Counted from the stretch's first letter, positions 37,772 to 47,193 are shown. The stretch is 64,000 nt of DNA from Pontibacterium sinense (GCF_015209595.1 NZ_JADEYS010000024.1:1-64000), one strand, 5' to 3'. Program-made: numbers and translations. Notes: generated by a model from the sequence alone, not told the origin.

Positions 37772-39164
37772 CACGAGTGGCGTTGTTTGGTTTCTTTCGG
37801 CGGCGACGGCGTGGTTTCTGGCCATTACCGGATTCGCGGCTCATTATTCCACGCTTATCTTCGTTGGCAGACTGGTATTCAGTCCACCACCGGCTCAATC
37901 CACCCAAGTCTTCACCGCTGTTTTCACGCAGCAGCAACAGATCGTATGCGGCACGGAAGCGAGGCTGTTCCATCAGGCGCTGCGCGCGCTTTCCATCGCG
38001 GCGTGGTAGGCGAATCTGCATCTCCCAGATCTCACGGATCGGGGTTGAGAAGCGGCGTGGAATGGCCGTGGATTTTACCTGCAGTGAAAGCACCTGGTTA
38101 GCGGCTTCATGTAAGGCCGGCAGTGGAGGCATGCGCTGCTCTTTGATCAGCTGCTGCATGCGCTGTTGTACCGGATACCAAAGCAGTGCGGCGAACAGGA
38201 AGGCCGGAGTGACGCTTTTACGCTGCGACAAGCGGCGGTCCGTATTGCGCAGGGCGTTCATGATCAATGTTTCAACCAATTCGCCTTGCTCGCCATCCAG
38301 CGCTTTTTGAGTCTGTGGGAACAAAGGTTCGAACAGGCTGTAGTGTTGCAGATGCTCGTAAGCCGCTTCTGCATAGCCGGATTGCAACAGCTTCAGAGAT
38401 TCATCAAACAGGCGTGCTGCCGCGATGTCTTTCAATAGGGGAGCCAGTTCGCGGATAGGCGCGGCAGTTGCCGGCTCAATCTGAAAGCCCAGTTTACCGG
38501 CAAAACGTGCTGCACGTAGCATGCGTACAGGGTCTTCACGGTAGCGCGCATCCGGTTCTCCGATCATCCGGATAATACCGTCCTGGATGTCCTGATAACC
38601 GTTGGCGAAGTCATGGATGCTGTGATCTTTGACACAGTAATACAACGCATTGACTGTGAAATCGCGACGCGCGGCATCTTCTTCGATCGTGCCGTAGACG
38701 TTGTCACGGGTGATCATGCCGGATTCGTTCTGGCGGCCGTGTTCGCCGTCGCTGTTTTTTGGGTGGGAATCGTGGCTGGCGCGGAATGTAGCGACCTCAA
38801 TCAGATCGCGGCCAAAACGTACGTGAAGTAGTTTAAAGCGGCGGCCAATCAGGCGTGAGCGACGAAACAGTTCGTGCGCTTCTTCCGGACTTGCGCTGGT
38901 AGCCACATCAAAGTCTTTGGGTTTTTCGCCCTGCAGCAGGTCGCGAATGCACCCGCCCACCAGATAGCCATCGTAACCACCGTCAATAATACGGTAGACG
39001 ACTTTCATCGCGTTATCGTCGAGGTATTTTCGCTGAATCTGATGTTCTGATTCGGGAATGATGCGCAGACCAGTTTCGGCTTGAGCGGAAACGGATTGTC
39101 CCGCGTGTACCGCACTACCTTTGCTGAATATCGAGCTTATGCGTTTAAGCAGACTTCTAGCCAT
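37764..39164 (-). CDS. pcnB: Poly(A) polymerase I
   Basis: PcnB adds 3' poly(A) tails that mark RNA for decay by PNPase and others. The 466-residue protein belongs to class II nucleotidyltransferases: YLVGGCIRDLLQGEKPKDFDVATSA carries the catalytic GG and DxD in part, followed by RRDFTVNALYY and an RNA-binding helical domain. The tail is very basic and low complexity (RRRRRKK). The ATG at 39164 (MARSLLKRIS) is preferred to an upstream in-frame start. In Pseudomonas the gene also follows crcZ. Confidence 0.94.
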   Translation of the reverse strand: MARSLLKRISSIFSKGSAVHAGQSVSAQAETGLRIIPESEHQIQRKYLDDNAMKVVYRIIDGGYDGYLVGGCIRDLLQGEKPKDFDVATSASPEEAHELFRRSRLIGRRFKLLHVRFGRDLIEVATFRASHDSHPKNSDGEHGRQNESGMITRDNVYGTIEEDAARRDFTVNALYYCVKDHSIHDFANGYQDIQDGIIRMIGEPDARYREDPVRMLRAARFAGKLGFQIEPATAAPIRELAPLLKDIAAARLFDESLKLLQSGYAEAAYEHLQHYSLFEPLFPQTQKALDGEQGELVETLIMNALRNTDRRLSQRKSVTPAFLFAALLWYPVQQRMQQLIKEQRMPPLPALHEAANQVLSLQVKSTAIPRRFSTPIREIWEMQIRLPRRDGKRAQRLMEQPRFRAAYDLLLLRENSGEDLGGLSRWWTEYQSANEDKRGIMSRESGNGQKPRRRRRKKPNNATRDE

Positions 39165-39199
39165 AGAACACCAAAATTCACCCATAAAACCAAAGTGGC

Positions 39200-39515
39200 G
39201 CATCATACCATTTACGCGACCGCAGTATAAGCTATTCCCTGCCTGCAAGTGTGGTGAACAGATAGTGGTACTGATAATAGTACTAGGAGTAAGAAGGAGG
39301 AGTGGGAGCTGATCGCATCTCAGACAACTACGCTAATCTTAGCTTGTTGTTTTTGTTTCTAAGAGCACTTTCTCGGGACCGTTGATGCTGGTCTACGATC
39401 AGCTACAAGCCTCATTATTATTTTTATTCGAGGCGGGGTACCTATCCACTTGCTACCTGTTTTTATTTTTATTGCTGGTGCAGGTTTCTAAGTAAGCATT
39501 GTTGTTGTTTTTACA
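39200..39515 (-). ncRNA. crcZ: CrcZ-like small RNA (Hfq/Crc-sequestering), ends approximate
   Basis: Location, promoter and motifs all match Pseudomonas CrcZ, the RNA that titrates Hfq/Crc and lifts carbon catabolite repression. The start is inferred 12 bases past the -12 element of the sigma-54 promoter. Four A-rich CA motifs lie on the minus strand: AAAAACAACAACAA (39512-39499), AATAAAAATAAAAACA (39473-39458), AATAAAAATAATAAT (39428-39414) and AAACAAAAACAACAA (39358-39344). The last three sit in loops closed by CCTG/CAGG, GCCTC/GAGGC and CTTAG/CTAAG. A fifth AACAACAA at 39560-39553 lies upstream of the promoter. No clear terminator precedes pcnB, so the 3' end is uncertain and readthrough is possible. 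Confidence 0.8.
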
Positions 39516-39525
39516 TCTAAGTAAT

Positions 39526-39541
39526 AGCAGGCACTGTGCCA
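39526..39541 (-). promoter_or_regulatory. Sigma-54 promoter of the CrcZ-like RNA
   Basis: On the minus strand TGGCACAGTGCCTGCT matches TGGCAC-N5-TTGCW with one mismatch and has the required ten bases between GG and GC. Transcription should start near 39515. CbrB, encoded next door, is a sigma-54 activator. Confidence 0.8.
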
Positions 39542-39615
39542 GTTTTTTTAACTTGTTGTTTTTTATATGTATTTTATTTTTGTGGTTAAGGGTTAACCAT
39601 TCGAAGTGTGGGGTT

Positions 39616-39720
39616 TGTTACCGTGCTCCCCGTATGGGGTAACACTTGGTGGGTAGAGAGGTAACACTTTGTGTGGGGGAAAGTGTTACCTCAACTGTTA
39701 CCGAACGTGTGCAGTGTTAC
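39616..39720. promoter_or_regulatory. Cluster of TGTTAC/GTAACA sites, probable CbrB binding region
   Basis: Six half-sites occur in 105 bases: TGTTAC at 39616, 39684, 39696 and 39715, and GTAACA at 39639 and 39661. Two of them form a perfect inverted repeat GGTAACACTTT (39660-39670) and AAAGTGTTACC (39680-39690). They lie about 75-180 bases upstream of the sigma-54 promoter, the usual enhancer distance. TGTTAC-type palindromes are reported for CbrB in Pseudomonas. Confidence 0.75.
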
Positions 39721-39753
39721 CTTGTTCGCGTTCTCGGCACAGGGTGGGGCTGT

Positions 39754-41148
39754 TTATTTCTTTGGTTTACGTGGAATTCCCAGTTTCTGGCGACGTTCCC
39801 ACAGGCATTTTCGGCTTACGCCAAGTTTCTTTGCCAGCTCAGTTTCGGACATGCAGTCCTGATTCTCTAATACAAACCGTTGAAAATAATCATCCAGCGA
39901 CAAGCCTGCACTGCCGGTATTATCGTGTACGGCTTTGCGTGAGGGCGGTGGTGTTTGGCTGACATAGTTCTGTTCCAGCGACGCCAGATCAGGCCCTTCG
40001 ATATCCAGACCCAGCAGCTCTGTGCTGATTTCATTATCGTCAGTCAGGATAACGGCACGCTCAATCGCATTTTCCAGCTCACGTACATTGCCCGGCCATT
40101 GGTAACGACGCATGGTTTTGATGGCGTGATGGCTGAAGTGCAGAGGACTTTCACCCATACGTTTTGCGGTGCTGGCCAGCAGTTGATCTGCGATCTCTAT
40201 AATGTCATCGCCCCGTTCACGCAATGGAGGTATCCGCAGTTCCATCACATAAAGTCGATAATAGAGATCTTCACGGAAGTCGCCGCTTTTAGCCAGAGAC
40301 TTAAGGTTGCGGTGGGTCGCTGCGATCAGACGGACATTGACCTTTTTGGACTGTACTGAGCCAACGCGTCGGATCTCACCTTCCTGTAGGAAACGCAGCA
40401 AGCGTGCCTGAGCTTCCAATGGTAGTTCGCCGATCTCATCCAGAAACAGGCTGCCCCCGTCAGCAGCTTCAATCAGGCCGTTACGCTGATTATTAGCGCC
40501 TGTGAATGCCCCCTTCTCATGGCCAAAGAGTTCGGATTCGATCAGGGTTTCCGGAATGGCCGCGCAGTTCACGCAGATCATCGGAGACTTAGAACGGTCA
40601 CTTTGTTCATGGATAGCGCGGGCGGCCAGCTCTTTACCTGTGCCTGATTCACCCTGGATCAGCACCGTGGCATCGGTTTTCGCGACTTTATGAATGCGCT
40701 TGAACAGATCCTGCATCGGTTGGCAGGAGCCGATGATGTGGGTTTTTTGTTCGCTGTCTTCCTGGTTTTCAGAAAGCTCCTGAACGGATGCCGGGGCCTG
40801 GCGGTGAGCCAGAATATTGCGTACGGAGTTCAGCATCTCGTCATGATCGAAGGGCTTGGCGATATAATCGACCGCGCCCATCTTCATCGCGTCTACAGCG
40901 GAACGCAGGCTGGCATAACTGGTCATGATTAACACCGGCACAGAGCCGGCCAACTTGATCAGATCAGTGCCCGGCGCACCCGGTAAACGGAGGTCGGTGA
41001 TGATGAGATTAAAATCGTTCAGGTTGAAGCGTTGGGTGGCTTCATCGACGGACTCGGCGTCCTGAACATTAAAATCGTGTTTTTCCAGCAGTCTGCGCAG
41101 GGCAGAGCGGATAATCGTTTCGTCTTCAACAATCAGAATTTGGCTCAT
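39754..41148 (-). CDS. cbrB: Sigma-54-dependent response regulator CbrB
   Basis: CbrB activates sigma-54 promoters, notably of CrcZ, in response to carbon/nitrogen balance. The 464 residues contain a receiver domain with phospho-acceptor Asp52, an AAA+ domain with Walker A GESGTGKE (166-173) and the sigma-54 contact GAFTGA (213-218), and a Fis-type C-terminal helix-turn-helix ([23 protein letters not shown]). It lies 11 bases after cbrA. The probable target RNA gene is directly downstream. Confidence 0.94.
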   Translation of the reverse strand: MSQILIVEDETIIRSALRRLLEKHDFNVQDAESVDEATQRFNLNDFNLIITDLRLPGAPGTDLIKLAGSVPVLIMTSYASLRSAVDAMKMGAVDYIAKPFDHDEMLNSVRNILAHRQAPASVQELSENQEDSEQKTHIIGSCQPMQDLFKRIHKVAKTDATVLIQGESGTGKELAARAIHEQSDRSKSPMICVNCAAIPETLIESELFGHEKGAFTGANNQRNGLIEAADGGSLFLDEIGELPLEAQARLLRFLQEGEIRRVGSVQSKKVNVRLIAATHRNLKSLAKSGDFREDLYYRLYVMELRIPPLRERGDDIIEIADQLLASTAKRMGESPLHFSHHAIKTMRRYQWPGNVRELENAIERAVILTDDNEISTELLGLDIEGPDLASLEQNYVSQTPPPSRKAVHDNTGSAGLSLDDYFQRFVLENQDCMSETELAKKLGVSRKCLWERRQKLGIPRKPKK

Positions 41149-41159
41149 TTGGTCTACCT

Positions 41160-44111
41160 TTATCCCATACCTGTACCAGTAGAGGAGTGCTCGTCTCCAA
41201 TATGGAACGGCAATGTGATTACCACGCGAGTGCCTTTATTCTGCTTGTTGTTGGCAGGGCTAATAATCTCAATACTACCATAATGTTCCTCTATTATGTT
41301 GTAGACCAGTGGTAAGCCAAGTCCAGTTCCTTTCCCCGGGTCCTTCGTGGTAAAGAACGGTTCGAACAATTTGTCCTGACATTCCGGCGGAATACCGGTG
41401 CCTTCGTCGGTCACGGCGATCGAAATCGTCTCGCCGTTACTGTCGGCGTCGATCCAGATATGGTTGTAATCTTCAGACGCATCGCAGGCATTATTCAGCA
41501 GGTTTACAAAGACCTGAATCAGTTGCTGCGGGTCCCCCCATACGTGCAAACCGGGTGCGACATTGTTCAGGTATTGCTGGAATTTTCCGCGGCTGTCCAG
41601 TGAGACAAGATGAATCGCTTCATCAAAACAGTGTCGTAAGTTAACTGATTCGTGTGCGATTTCGTTATCACTCTGTCCGCCACGGGCAAAACGTACCAAT
41701 GACTGCACGATGCGGCTGATCCGTTTGGTCTGGTCGACGATCTGATCGCCGGTTTCCAAAATCTCTTCGTTATCAGTTTCGAATTTCAGGTTTTGCGCCA
41801 GACAAGCGATGCCAGTGACCGGATTGCCAATTTCATGCGCGACACCTGCCGCAAAACGACCAATAGAGGAGAGACGTTCGCTATGAGCCAGTCGATTTTG
41901 CAGCAAGCGAGTTTCGGACTCGTCCTCCAGCAGGATGACCATACCGCTGGTGCTCTCTTCACTCAGTAGTGCCTTGTGGAGTGCAAACCAATGGGATTGG
42001 CTGTTCAGGTGGATGGGCTCGGCGACTTCATGGGCCAGCGGGGATTGGGCAAAGTTCCCCAGCAGAGTACCCCACGGGGTGGGCAATCGGCTCAGAGGAA
42101 TGCCCGCGCAATCTGCTGCGGTAATCCCAGTCACTTGTTCCATCTCTGAGTTCCAGAACAGAATCTCACCGGTGTTATCCAGGGTACAAACCCCGACGGG
42201 TAGCCGTTGTAGGATCAGGCGGTGATAGCGCCGCAATTCATCCAGCTCGGCCGCCAGACCGGTCAGCTGTACCTGATAGGTTTCCAACTGACTTTCCATC
42301 AGATGTACGTTGCGGCCGCTTGCCAGCGTGCGGATGCCTGCCGTCTGACTGCTATGGTCCAGCGGGCTGAGCAACGTGGCTGCTTCTACCGGGCCAAGCA
42401 GTCCCGTCAGGTTGTGCTCAAGCTGGGTCCGTAAGCGTAAAAGATCAACCGGACGTAACATGCCGGGTTTCAGGGCCAGCTGATCGAGGGCGCTCTGGAT
42501 TTCACGTCGAGCTGCATCCTGACCCACACGTGGGGAGAGCAGTTCCTGAAAATCTTCAATCCGGGTTGCGGTCAGGCTGGTGGTGGAGTGGCGTTGCAAT
42601 ACGTTCAGCAGGCACGCGCTGGCGGCATGTTCCTCTTCCGCATTTTGTTCAGTGAACAGGGACACAAGAGTCAATGTCAGTGCATTCAGCACCAGCGCCA
42701 GTACTGCAGCGGTGTCCGGGTCATATTCTTCGACGCGGAAGGTGTCGGCCACCATCGGATCAATAGGGCCCAATAGCGGGAACAGCATGGTGTACATCCA
42801 CACGCCCATGCCGATCAACAGTCCACAAATCACGCCCCAGCGGTTAGCGCGCTGCCAGAACAAGGTGACCAGCAGGGCGGGTAGGAACTGCAGAAATGCT
42901 ACAACCGCGATGATTCCTAACTGGTGAAGGTCATAGTAATTGCCGATCTTCTGATAAAACAGGTAACAGCCAAATAAGATCAGAATCATCAGGCTACGGC
43001 GTAACCAGAGCACCCAGGTATAAAAACGACGGGTATCTGGAAAAGGGACCATAGGTAACAAAATATGGTTTTGTAACATTGAGGCCATAGCAACGGTGGC
43101 CACAATCGAGATCCCGCTGGCGGCAGATAAACCTCCGATAAAGGCTAAGACGGTCAGCCATTCGGAATCCAGATGCATTCCCAGATACAGTAGTAAAAAC
43201 TCCGGATTGCCCCCCGCCCCAAGACTCATACCTGCCCATAGGATCGGAGGGACCGCGAGTGCCAGCAAAAACAGAAACAGTGGCATACCCCAGGTGGCTT
43301 TGTAGAGGGTTTCGTCTGAGCTGTTTTCGGTGAACATCATATGGAACATATGAGGCATAACGACCGCCGCACTGAAGAACGCAATCAGTAACGTACGCCA
43401 GATCTCAGCATCGAACTGAGTGTTCAGTACGGCTAGCTGATCAGGGTTGGCTAGAAGCCAGCTTTCCAGTCCGCTCGGTCCGCCAAGAATGGAAAAAAAT
43501 GCATACAAACCAATCGCGACCAGGGCGATCAGTTTGATTAAGGATTCCACGGCCATGGCAACAACGAGGCCGGGATGTTTGTTACGTAAGGTGGCATGCC
43601 GGGCGCCAAACAGAATCGAAAACAGCGCCAGAACAGAACAAAATCCGAGTGCAAACTGACTGACGGTAAACTGCTGATTAAAAATATAGAGACTGTCTGC
43701 GACCGCCTGAATCTGAATCGAGATCATCGGCATTGTCGCCATGACCGTCAGAATAGTGGTGATCGTGCCTACGGCACCACTGCGGAACCGAAAAGCAAAT
43801 AGGTCGGCCAGTGAACTGAGCTGATATGTACGGGTGATCCTCAGAATGGGGATCAGCAGGGCCGGTGCCAAAATAAAGGCACCAACGGCCCCGAGATAAG
43901 AGGCCAGATAGAGGTAGCCGGATTCGGATGCCAGACCAAAAGCGCCATGAAACGTCCAGACGCTGGCATACACACCAATAGACAGTACATGCGTAAGCGG
44001 ATGGCGGACCAAACGCGCCGGTAGCAAATTGCGCTCAGTCAGGTAGGCGGTACCAAAGAGAAAGGCGAGGTACGCAAAACCGATTAAAAACAGTTGGGAC
44101 AGATCAAGCAT
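41160..44111 (-). CDS. cbrA: Sensor histidine kinase CbrA with SLC5-type transporter domain
   Basis: CbrA is a large inner-membrane sensor kinase. The first 490 or so residues form a sodium/solute symporter-like domain with about 13 helices; then come a STAC-type linker, a PAS domain (about 630-730), a HisKA domain with the phosphorylated His759 (GVAHEIGNPVTG) and a HATPase domain with NLLNNACDA, DEGTGIP and GKGTGLGLPL. In Pseudomonas the transporter part moves histidine but signalling does not strictly depend on transport. The 983 residues match the family. The start codon overlaps the cbrX stop. Confidence 0.94.
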   Translation of the reverse strand: MLDLSQLFLIGFAYLAFLFGTAYLTERNLLPARLVRHPLTHVLSIGVYASVWTFHGAFGLASESGYLYLASYLGAVGAFILAPALLIPILRITRTYQLSSLADLFAFRFRSGAVGTITTILTVMATMPMISIQIQAVADSLYIFNQQFTVSQFALGFCSVLALFSILFGARHATLRNKHPGLVVAMAVESLIKLIALVAIGLYAFFSILGGPSGLESWLLANPDQLAVLNTQFDAEIWRTLLIAFFSAAVVMPHMFHMMFTENSSDETLYKATWGMPLFLFLLALAVPPILWAGMSLGAGGNPEFLLLYLGMHLDSEWLTVLAFIGGLSAASGISIVATVAMASMLQNHILLPMVPFPDTRRFYTWVLWLRRSLMILILFGCYLFYQKIGNYYDLHQLGIIAVVAFLQFLPALLVTLFWQRANRWGVICGLLIGMGVWMYTMLFPLLGPIDPMVADTFRVEEYDPDTAAVLALVLNALTLTLVSLFTEQNAEEEHAASACLLNVLQRHSTTSLTATRIEDFQELLSPRVGQDAARREIQSALDQLALKPGMLRPVDLLRLRTQLEHNLTGLLGPVEAATLLSPLDHSSQTAGIRTLASGRNVHLMESQLETYQVQLTGLAAELDELRRYHRLILQRLPVGVCTLDNTGEILFWNSEMEQVTGITAADCAGIPLSRLPTPWGTLLGNFAQSPLAHEVAEPIHLNSQSHWFALHKALLSEESTSGMVILLEDESETRLLQNRLAHSERLSSIGRFAAGVAHEIGNPVTGIACLAQNLKFETDNEEILETGDQIVDQTKRISRIVQSLVRFARGGQSDNEIAHESVNLRHCFDEAIHLVSLDSRGKFQQYLNNVAPGLHVWGDPQQLIQVFVNLLNNACDASEDYNHIWIDADSNGETISIAVTDEGTGIPPECQDKLFEPFFTTKDPGKGTGLGLPLVYNIIEEHYGSIEIISPANNKQNKGTRVVITLPFHIGDEHSSTGTGMG

Positions 44112-44274
44112 GTTGGCGTCTCTGCTCGATAATGACGGCCGCTACCACGACGCCGATCCAGACCAGGAAAGGCCGAAACCAGGGACCGTCCATTTCTTGC
44201 CACCAGTTGATAATCAGTGGTGCCAGAACATACGCCGCGGGCAGCAGCAAAAGAAGCAAGCGGTGGAAATACAT
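44104..44274 (-). CDS. cbrX: Small membrane protein CbrX, coupled to CbrA
   Basis: The 56-residue protein (starting MYFHRLLLLLLPAAYVLAP) has two hydrophobic helices around a short WWQEMDGPWF loop and a basic end (EQRRQHA). Its stop (44106-44104) lies inside the first codons of cbrA, whose ATG is at 44111-44109, so the genes overlap by eight bases and are translationally coupled. AAGGGA precedes its ATG. A small gene of this kind, called cbrX, precedes cbrA in Pseudomonas; its function is not settled. The name rests on position, size and topology. Confidence 0.75.
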   Translation of the reverse strand: MYFHRLLLLLLPAAYVLAPLIINWWQEMDGPWFRPFLVWIGVVVAAVIIEQRRQHA

Positions 44275-44284
44275 GTATGGTCCC

Positions 44285-45166
44285 TTACGACGTACGAATC
44301 TGTTGCAGAACGGGTGCTACCTGTTCCATCTTCCAGTTTGTGACCGCCCATTTCAACAATTCATCCACGCAGGCATCAACTAAGGCCGGGTCGGGTGACT
44401 GATTCAGAAAATGAAGGGCTTCAATGAGTTGAGGTACAGGGTGTTCCAGGTTGAGTGCGGTAGCGTAAGTTTGTTTACTGAGTTTCTGGCCGTCGCTGTT
44501 TGCCGCGACAGGGATATGCGCATACCGCGGAGGATCGATACCCAGCAGGTCCTGCAAATGGATCTGTTTTGGGGTTTCCGGTAGCAGATCACTGCCCCTT
44601 ACCACATGGGTAATCCCCTGCAGATAATCATCTACGACAACCGCCAGTTGGTAGGCAAACAGGCCGTCTTTGCGGAATACGACGAAATCCCCGGCTGTAT
44701 TGGGGAGGTCAAAGGTTTGCGGACCCTGGATCAGATCAAGGAAGCGGGTAGCCGTGTCAGGGCAGCGCACACGTATCGCGGTGTCTTTATCCGGAGAAGG
44801 GGATTTCTCGATGCAATAGCCGTCGTAAACAGTACTGCCGCTGCGCTCCAGCAGCTGCTTTCGGGAACAGCCGCAACGATAGGCATCACCGTTTTCCAGT
44901 AAGCGCTGCAGCGCATCCTGATAATAAGCGTGGCGTTCACTTTGATATGTCAGTTCGCCATCCCAATACAGACCAAAAGCTTCTAAGGTAGTGGGAAAAC
45001 TGGCGCAGGCACCGGCGTGTTCACGTGGAGGGTCGAGATCCTCGATACGTAACAACCAATCACCATCATTGGCGCGCGCATCAAGATAGCTGGCGAGTGC
45101 TGCGAGTAAGGAACCAAAGTGCAGCAAGCCGGTAGGAGATGGGGCAAAACGTCCAACGTAATTCAC
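44285..45166 (-). CDS. gluQ: Glutamyl-Q tRNA(Asp) synthetase
   Basis: GluQ-RS is a truncated glutamyl-tRNA synthetase that attaches glutamate to queuosine in tRNA-Asp. The 293 residues contain the class I motif FAPSPTGLLHFGS, a zinc site with Cys residues in RCGCSRK and DGYC, and the KLSKQ loop; there is no anticodon-binding domain. The start is GTG at 45166. It follows dksA in the same direction, as in E. coli and Pseudomonas. Confidence 0.93.
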   Translation of the reverse strand: MNYVGRFAPSPTGLLHFGSLLAALASYLDARANDGDWLLRIEDLDPPREHAGACASFPTTLEAFGLYWDGELTYQSERHAYYQDALQRLLENGDAYRCGCSRKQLLERSGSTVYDGYCIEKSPSPDKDTAIRVRCPDTATRFLDLIQGPQTFDLPNTAGDFVVFRKDGLFAYQLAVVVDDYLQGITHVVRGSDLLPETPKQIHLQDLLGIDPPRYAHIPVAANSDGQKLSKQTYATALNLEHPVPQLIEALHFLNQSPDPALVDACVDELLKWAVTNWKMEQVAPVLQQIRTS

Positions 45167-45219
45167 AGAGTATCAAAAGAGCCGTCCGACCGGTGATCCG
45201 GTCAGACATCTCAAATCGA

Positions 45220-45651
45220 CTAGCCGCCGACCTGTTTCTCTTTGATCTCTGCGAGTGTTTTACAGTCGATACAAAGGGTCGCAGTTGGGCGTGCTTCGAG
45301 TCGGCGGATACCAATTTCGATACCGCATGCATCGCAGTATCCATAATCGTCAGCTTCGATGCGTTCTGCTGCTTCGTCAATTTTCCGGATCAGCTTGCGT
45401 TCGCGATCACGAGTACGGAGTTCAAGGCTGAACTCTTCTTCCTGACTTGCGCGATCACTTGGATCTGCAAAATTAGATTGTTCTTCCTGTAGATGGTGAA
45501 TGGTACTGTCGACCTCTTCCATCAACTGGCGCTTCCATTCCGCCAAAATCGCGCGGAAATGGTCTTTCTGTGAGTCGCACATGTACTCTTCATCCCGGTC
45601 CAATGGATACGGGTCAATGTGCGAAAATCGAGTTTCAGTGCTGTTTGGCAT
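45220..45651 (-). CDS. dksA: RNA polymerase-binding transcription factor DksA
   Basis: DksA binds the secondary channel of RNA polymerase and works with ppGpp at rRNA and amino acid promoters. The 143 residues have a coiled-coil with acidic tip and a full four-cysteine zinc finger (Cys106, Cys109, Cys127, Cys130). The ATG at 45651 is used because the longer frame lacks homology. The leader carries two strong hairpins. Confidence 0.95.
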   Translation of the reverse strand: MPNSTETRFSHIDPYPLDRDEEYMCDSQKDHFRAILAEWKRQLMEEVDSTIHHLQEEQSNFADPSDRASQEEEFSLELRTRDRERKLIRKIDEAAERIEADDYGYCDACGIEIGIRRLEARPTATLCIDCKTLAEIKEKQVGG

Positions 45652-45672
45652 AACTCTGCCCCACTTAATCTT

Positions 45673-45726
45673 ATTGCCGGCTCCCGGCAATATCAGCTTA
45701 CCTGATCATAGGCCGCACAGTGCGGC
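45673..45726 (-). promoter_or_regulatory. Two hairpins in the dksA leader
   Basis: ATTGCCGG-CTC-CCGGCAAT (45673-45691) and GCCGCA-CAG-TGCGGC (45712-45726) are perfect stems between the dksA start and the upstream region. Neither has a T tract on the minus strand, so they look like leader RNA structure rather than terminators. Confidence 0.5.
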
Positions 45727-45989
45727 TTATACCTGAAAGGCAGCAGACGTTATCAGAACTTTCCAGATTAGACTAGCCCCAAGGCTACAAAGTTTATCTG
45801 GCGGGTGCTTTTGCCTGCGCCGTACTTCTGGTTTCGGGTCTACTTGAATCTGAACAAAGGCTCAGAAGCTCCGTACAATTGTTAGGTCTAGTCCAGAGTT
45901 GCGATGTTGTAAACCTGAAACAATGATTCTGAAGCTGTTTGAAAATCGTCGCTATGTTCTTGATCCGGGTGTATTGATTCATTCCTTTG

Positions 45990-45995
45990 TATAAT
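45990..45995 (+). promoter_or_regulatory. Probable -10 element of the aminotransferase-sfsA operon
   Basis: A perfect TATAAT is 31 bases before the start codon at 46027. No good -35 hexamer is found at 16-18 bases, so an activator may be needed. Confidence 0.5.
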
Positions 45996-46026
45996 AGAGC
46001 GGTTTTAAACTTATGAAGAGCGGACA

Positions 46027-47193
46027 ATGAATAAGCAATGGACGCAGCGTGCTGCTGATATCGATTCCTTTAAAGTGATGGACCTGCTGAAACGCGCCAA
46101 AGAGCTGGATGCGGAAGGGCACGATGTGGTGCATATGGTGGCGGGTGAGCCGGATTTTGCCACGGCAGCTCCGGTGGCCGCAGCGGCTATTTCGGCCATT
46201 GAGAATGGCCTGACGCAGTATACGCCGGCAGCGGGCATTCCTGAGTTACGCGCTAAAATTTCACAGTGGTATCAAAACCGTTACGGGCTGGACATCACGC
46301 CTGAGCGTATCATTGTGACACCGGGAGCATCCGGTGCGCTGCTGATGGTGTTTTCGCTGTTAGCGGATCCGGGGCGTACGTTTATGATGGGTGATCCCGG
46401 ATATCCCTGTAACCGTCAGTTTCTGCGCTTAATCGAAGCGCGTGGTCAGTTGGTGCCTTGTAGTATCGAGGATAACTTTCAGCTGACACCGGAGGCGATC
46501 CGTGAACACTGGAAGCCAGAAACTGCGGGAGTGTTATTGGCATCCCCAGCAAACCCAACAGGGTCCGTGGTGCATAAGGATGATCTGCGTAATATCGCAG
46601 AAACTGTGAAAGCATTGGGTGGCAATTTGGTTGTGGATGAGCTGTACCACGGTCTGACCTATGGGTTTGAGGCCAACTCGGTACTGGAAGTGGATCCCGA
46701 TGCCTTTGTGATCAACAGCTTCTCCAAATATTTCGGCATGACCGGCTGGCGTTTAGGTTGGATGGTTGCCCCGGAAAGTGCCGTGCCGGAACTGGAAAAA
46801 CTGGCACAGAATCTGTTTATCTCTCCTCCGACGGTTGCTCAGCATGCTGCTTTGGCGGCATTTGAACCTGAAAGTCTGGCCATTTTTGAACAACGTCGAC
46901 AGGCATTTCAGGAGCGACGAGACCTGCTGGTTAGCGGACTGCGCGACTTAGGCTTTGATATTCCCGTCACCCCTGAAGGCGCGTTTTATGTCTACGCCGG
47001 AGCCTCTCATCTGACCGACAATACCTTCGATTATTGCTGGTCATTGCTGGAGGAGGATAAGCTGGCGACAACACCGGGAATCGACTTTGGTACCTACCGT
47101 GCCAATGAGTTTATCCGCTTCTCTTATACGACGGGGCTGGATCGAATTGAGCTGGCATTAGAGCGTCTGCATAAGCGGATTCAGGGCGTATGA
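46027..47193 (+). CDS. Pyridoxal phosphate-dependent aminotransferase (class I/II)
   Basis: The 388-residue fold-type I aminotransferase has the PLP lysine at 234 in [16 protein letters not shown]. Other cofactor residues are visible in SPANPTG (about 173-179) and VVDELYHG, and the substrate arginine probably in EFIRFSYT. Substrate preference cannot be read from the sequence; relatives act on aromatic or small neutral amino acids. It overlaps sfsA by four bases (ATGA). An aminotransferase near dksA also occurs in Pseudomonas. Confidence 0.88.
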   Translation: MNKQWTQRAADIDSFKVMDLLKRAKELDAEGHDVVHMVAGEPDFATAAPVAAAAISAIENGLTQYTPAAGIPELRAKISQWYQNRYGLDITPERIIVTPGASGALLMVFSLLADPGRTFMMGDPGYPCNRQFLRLIEARGQLVPCSIEDNFQLTPEAIREHWKPETAGVLLASPANPTGSVVHKDDLRNIAETVKALGGNLVVDELYHGLTYGFEANSVLEVDPDAFVINSFSKYFGMTGWRLGWMVAPESAVPELEKLAQNLFISPPTVAQHAALAAFEPESLAIFEQRRQAFQERRDLLVSGLRDLGFDIPVTPEGAFYVYAGASHLTDNTFDYCWSLLEEDKLATTPGIDFGTYRANEFIRFSYTTGLDRIELALERLHKRIQGV

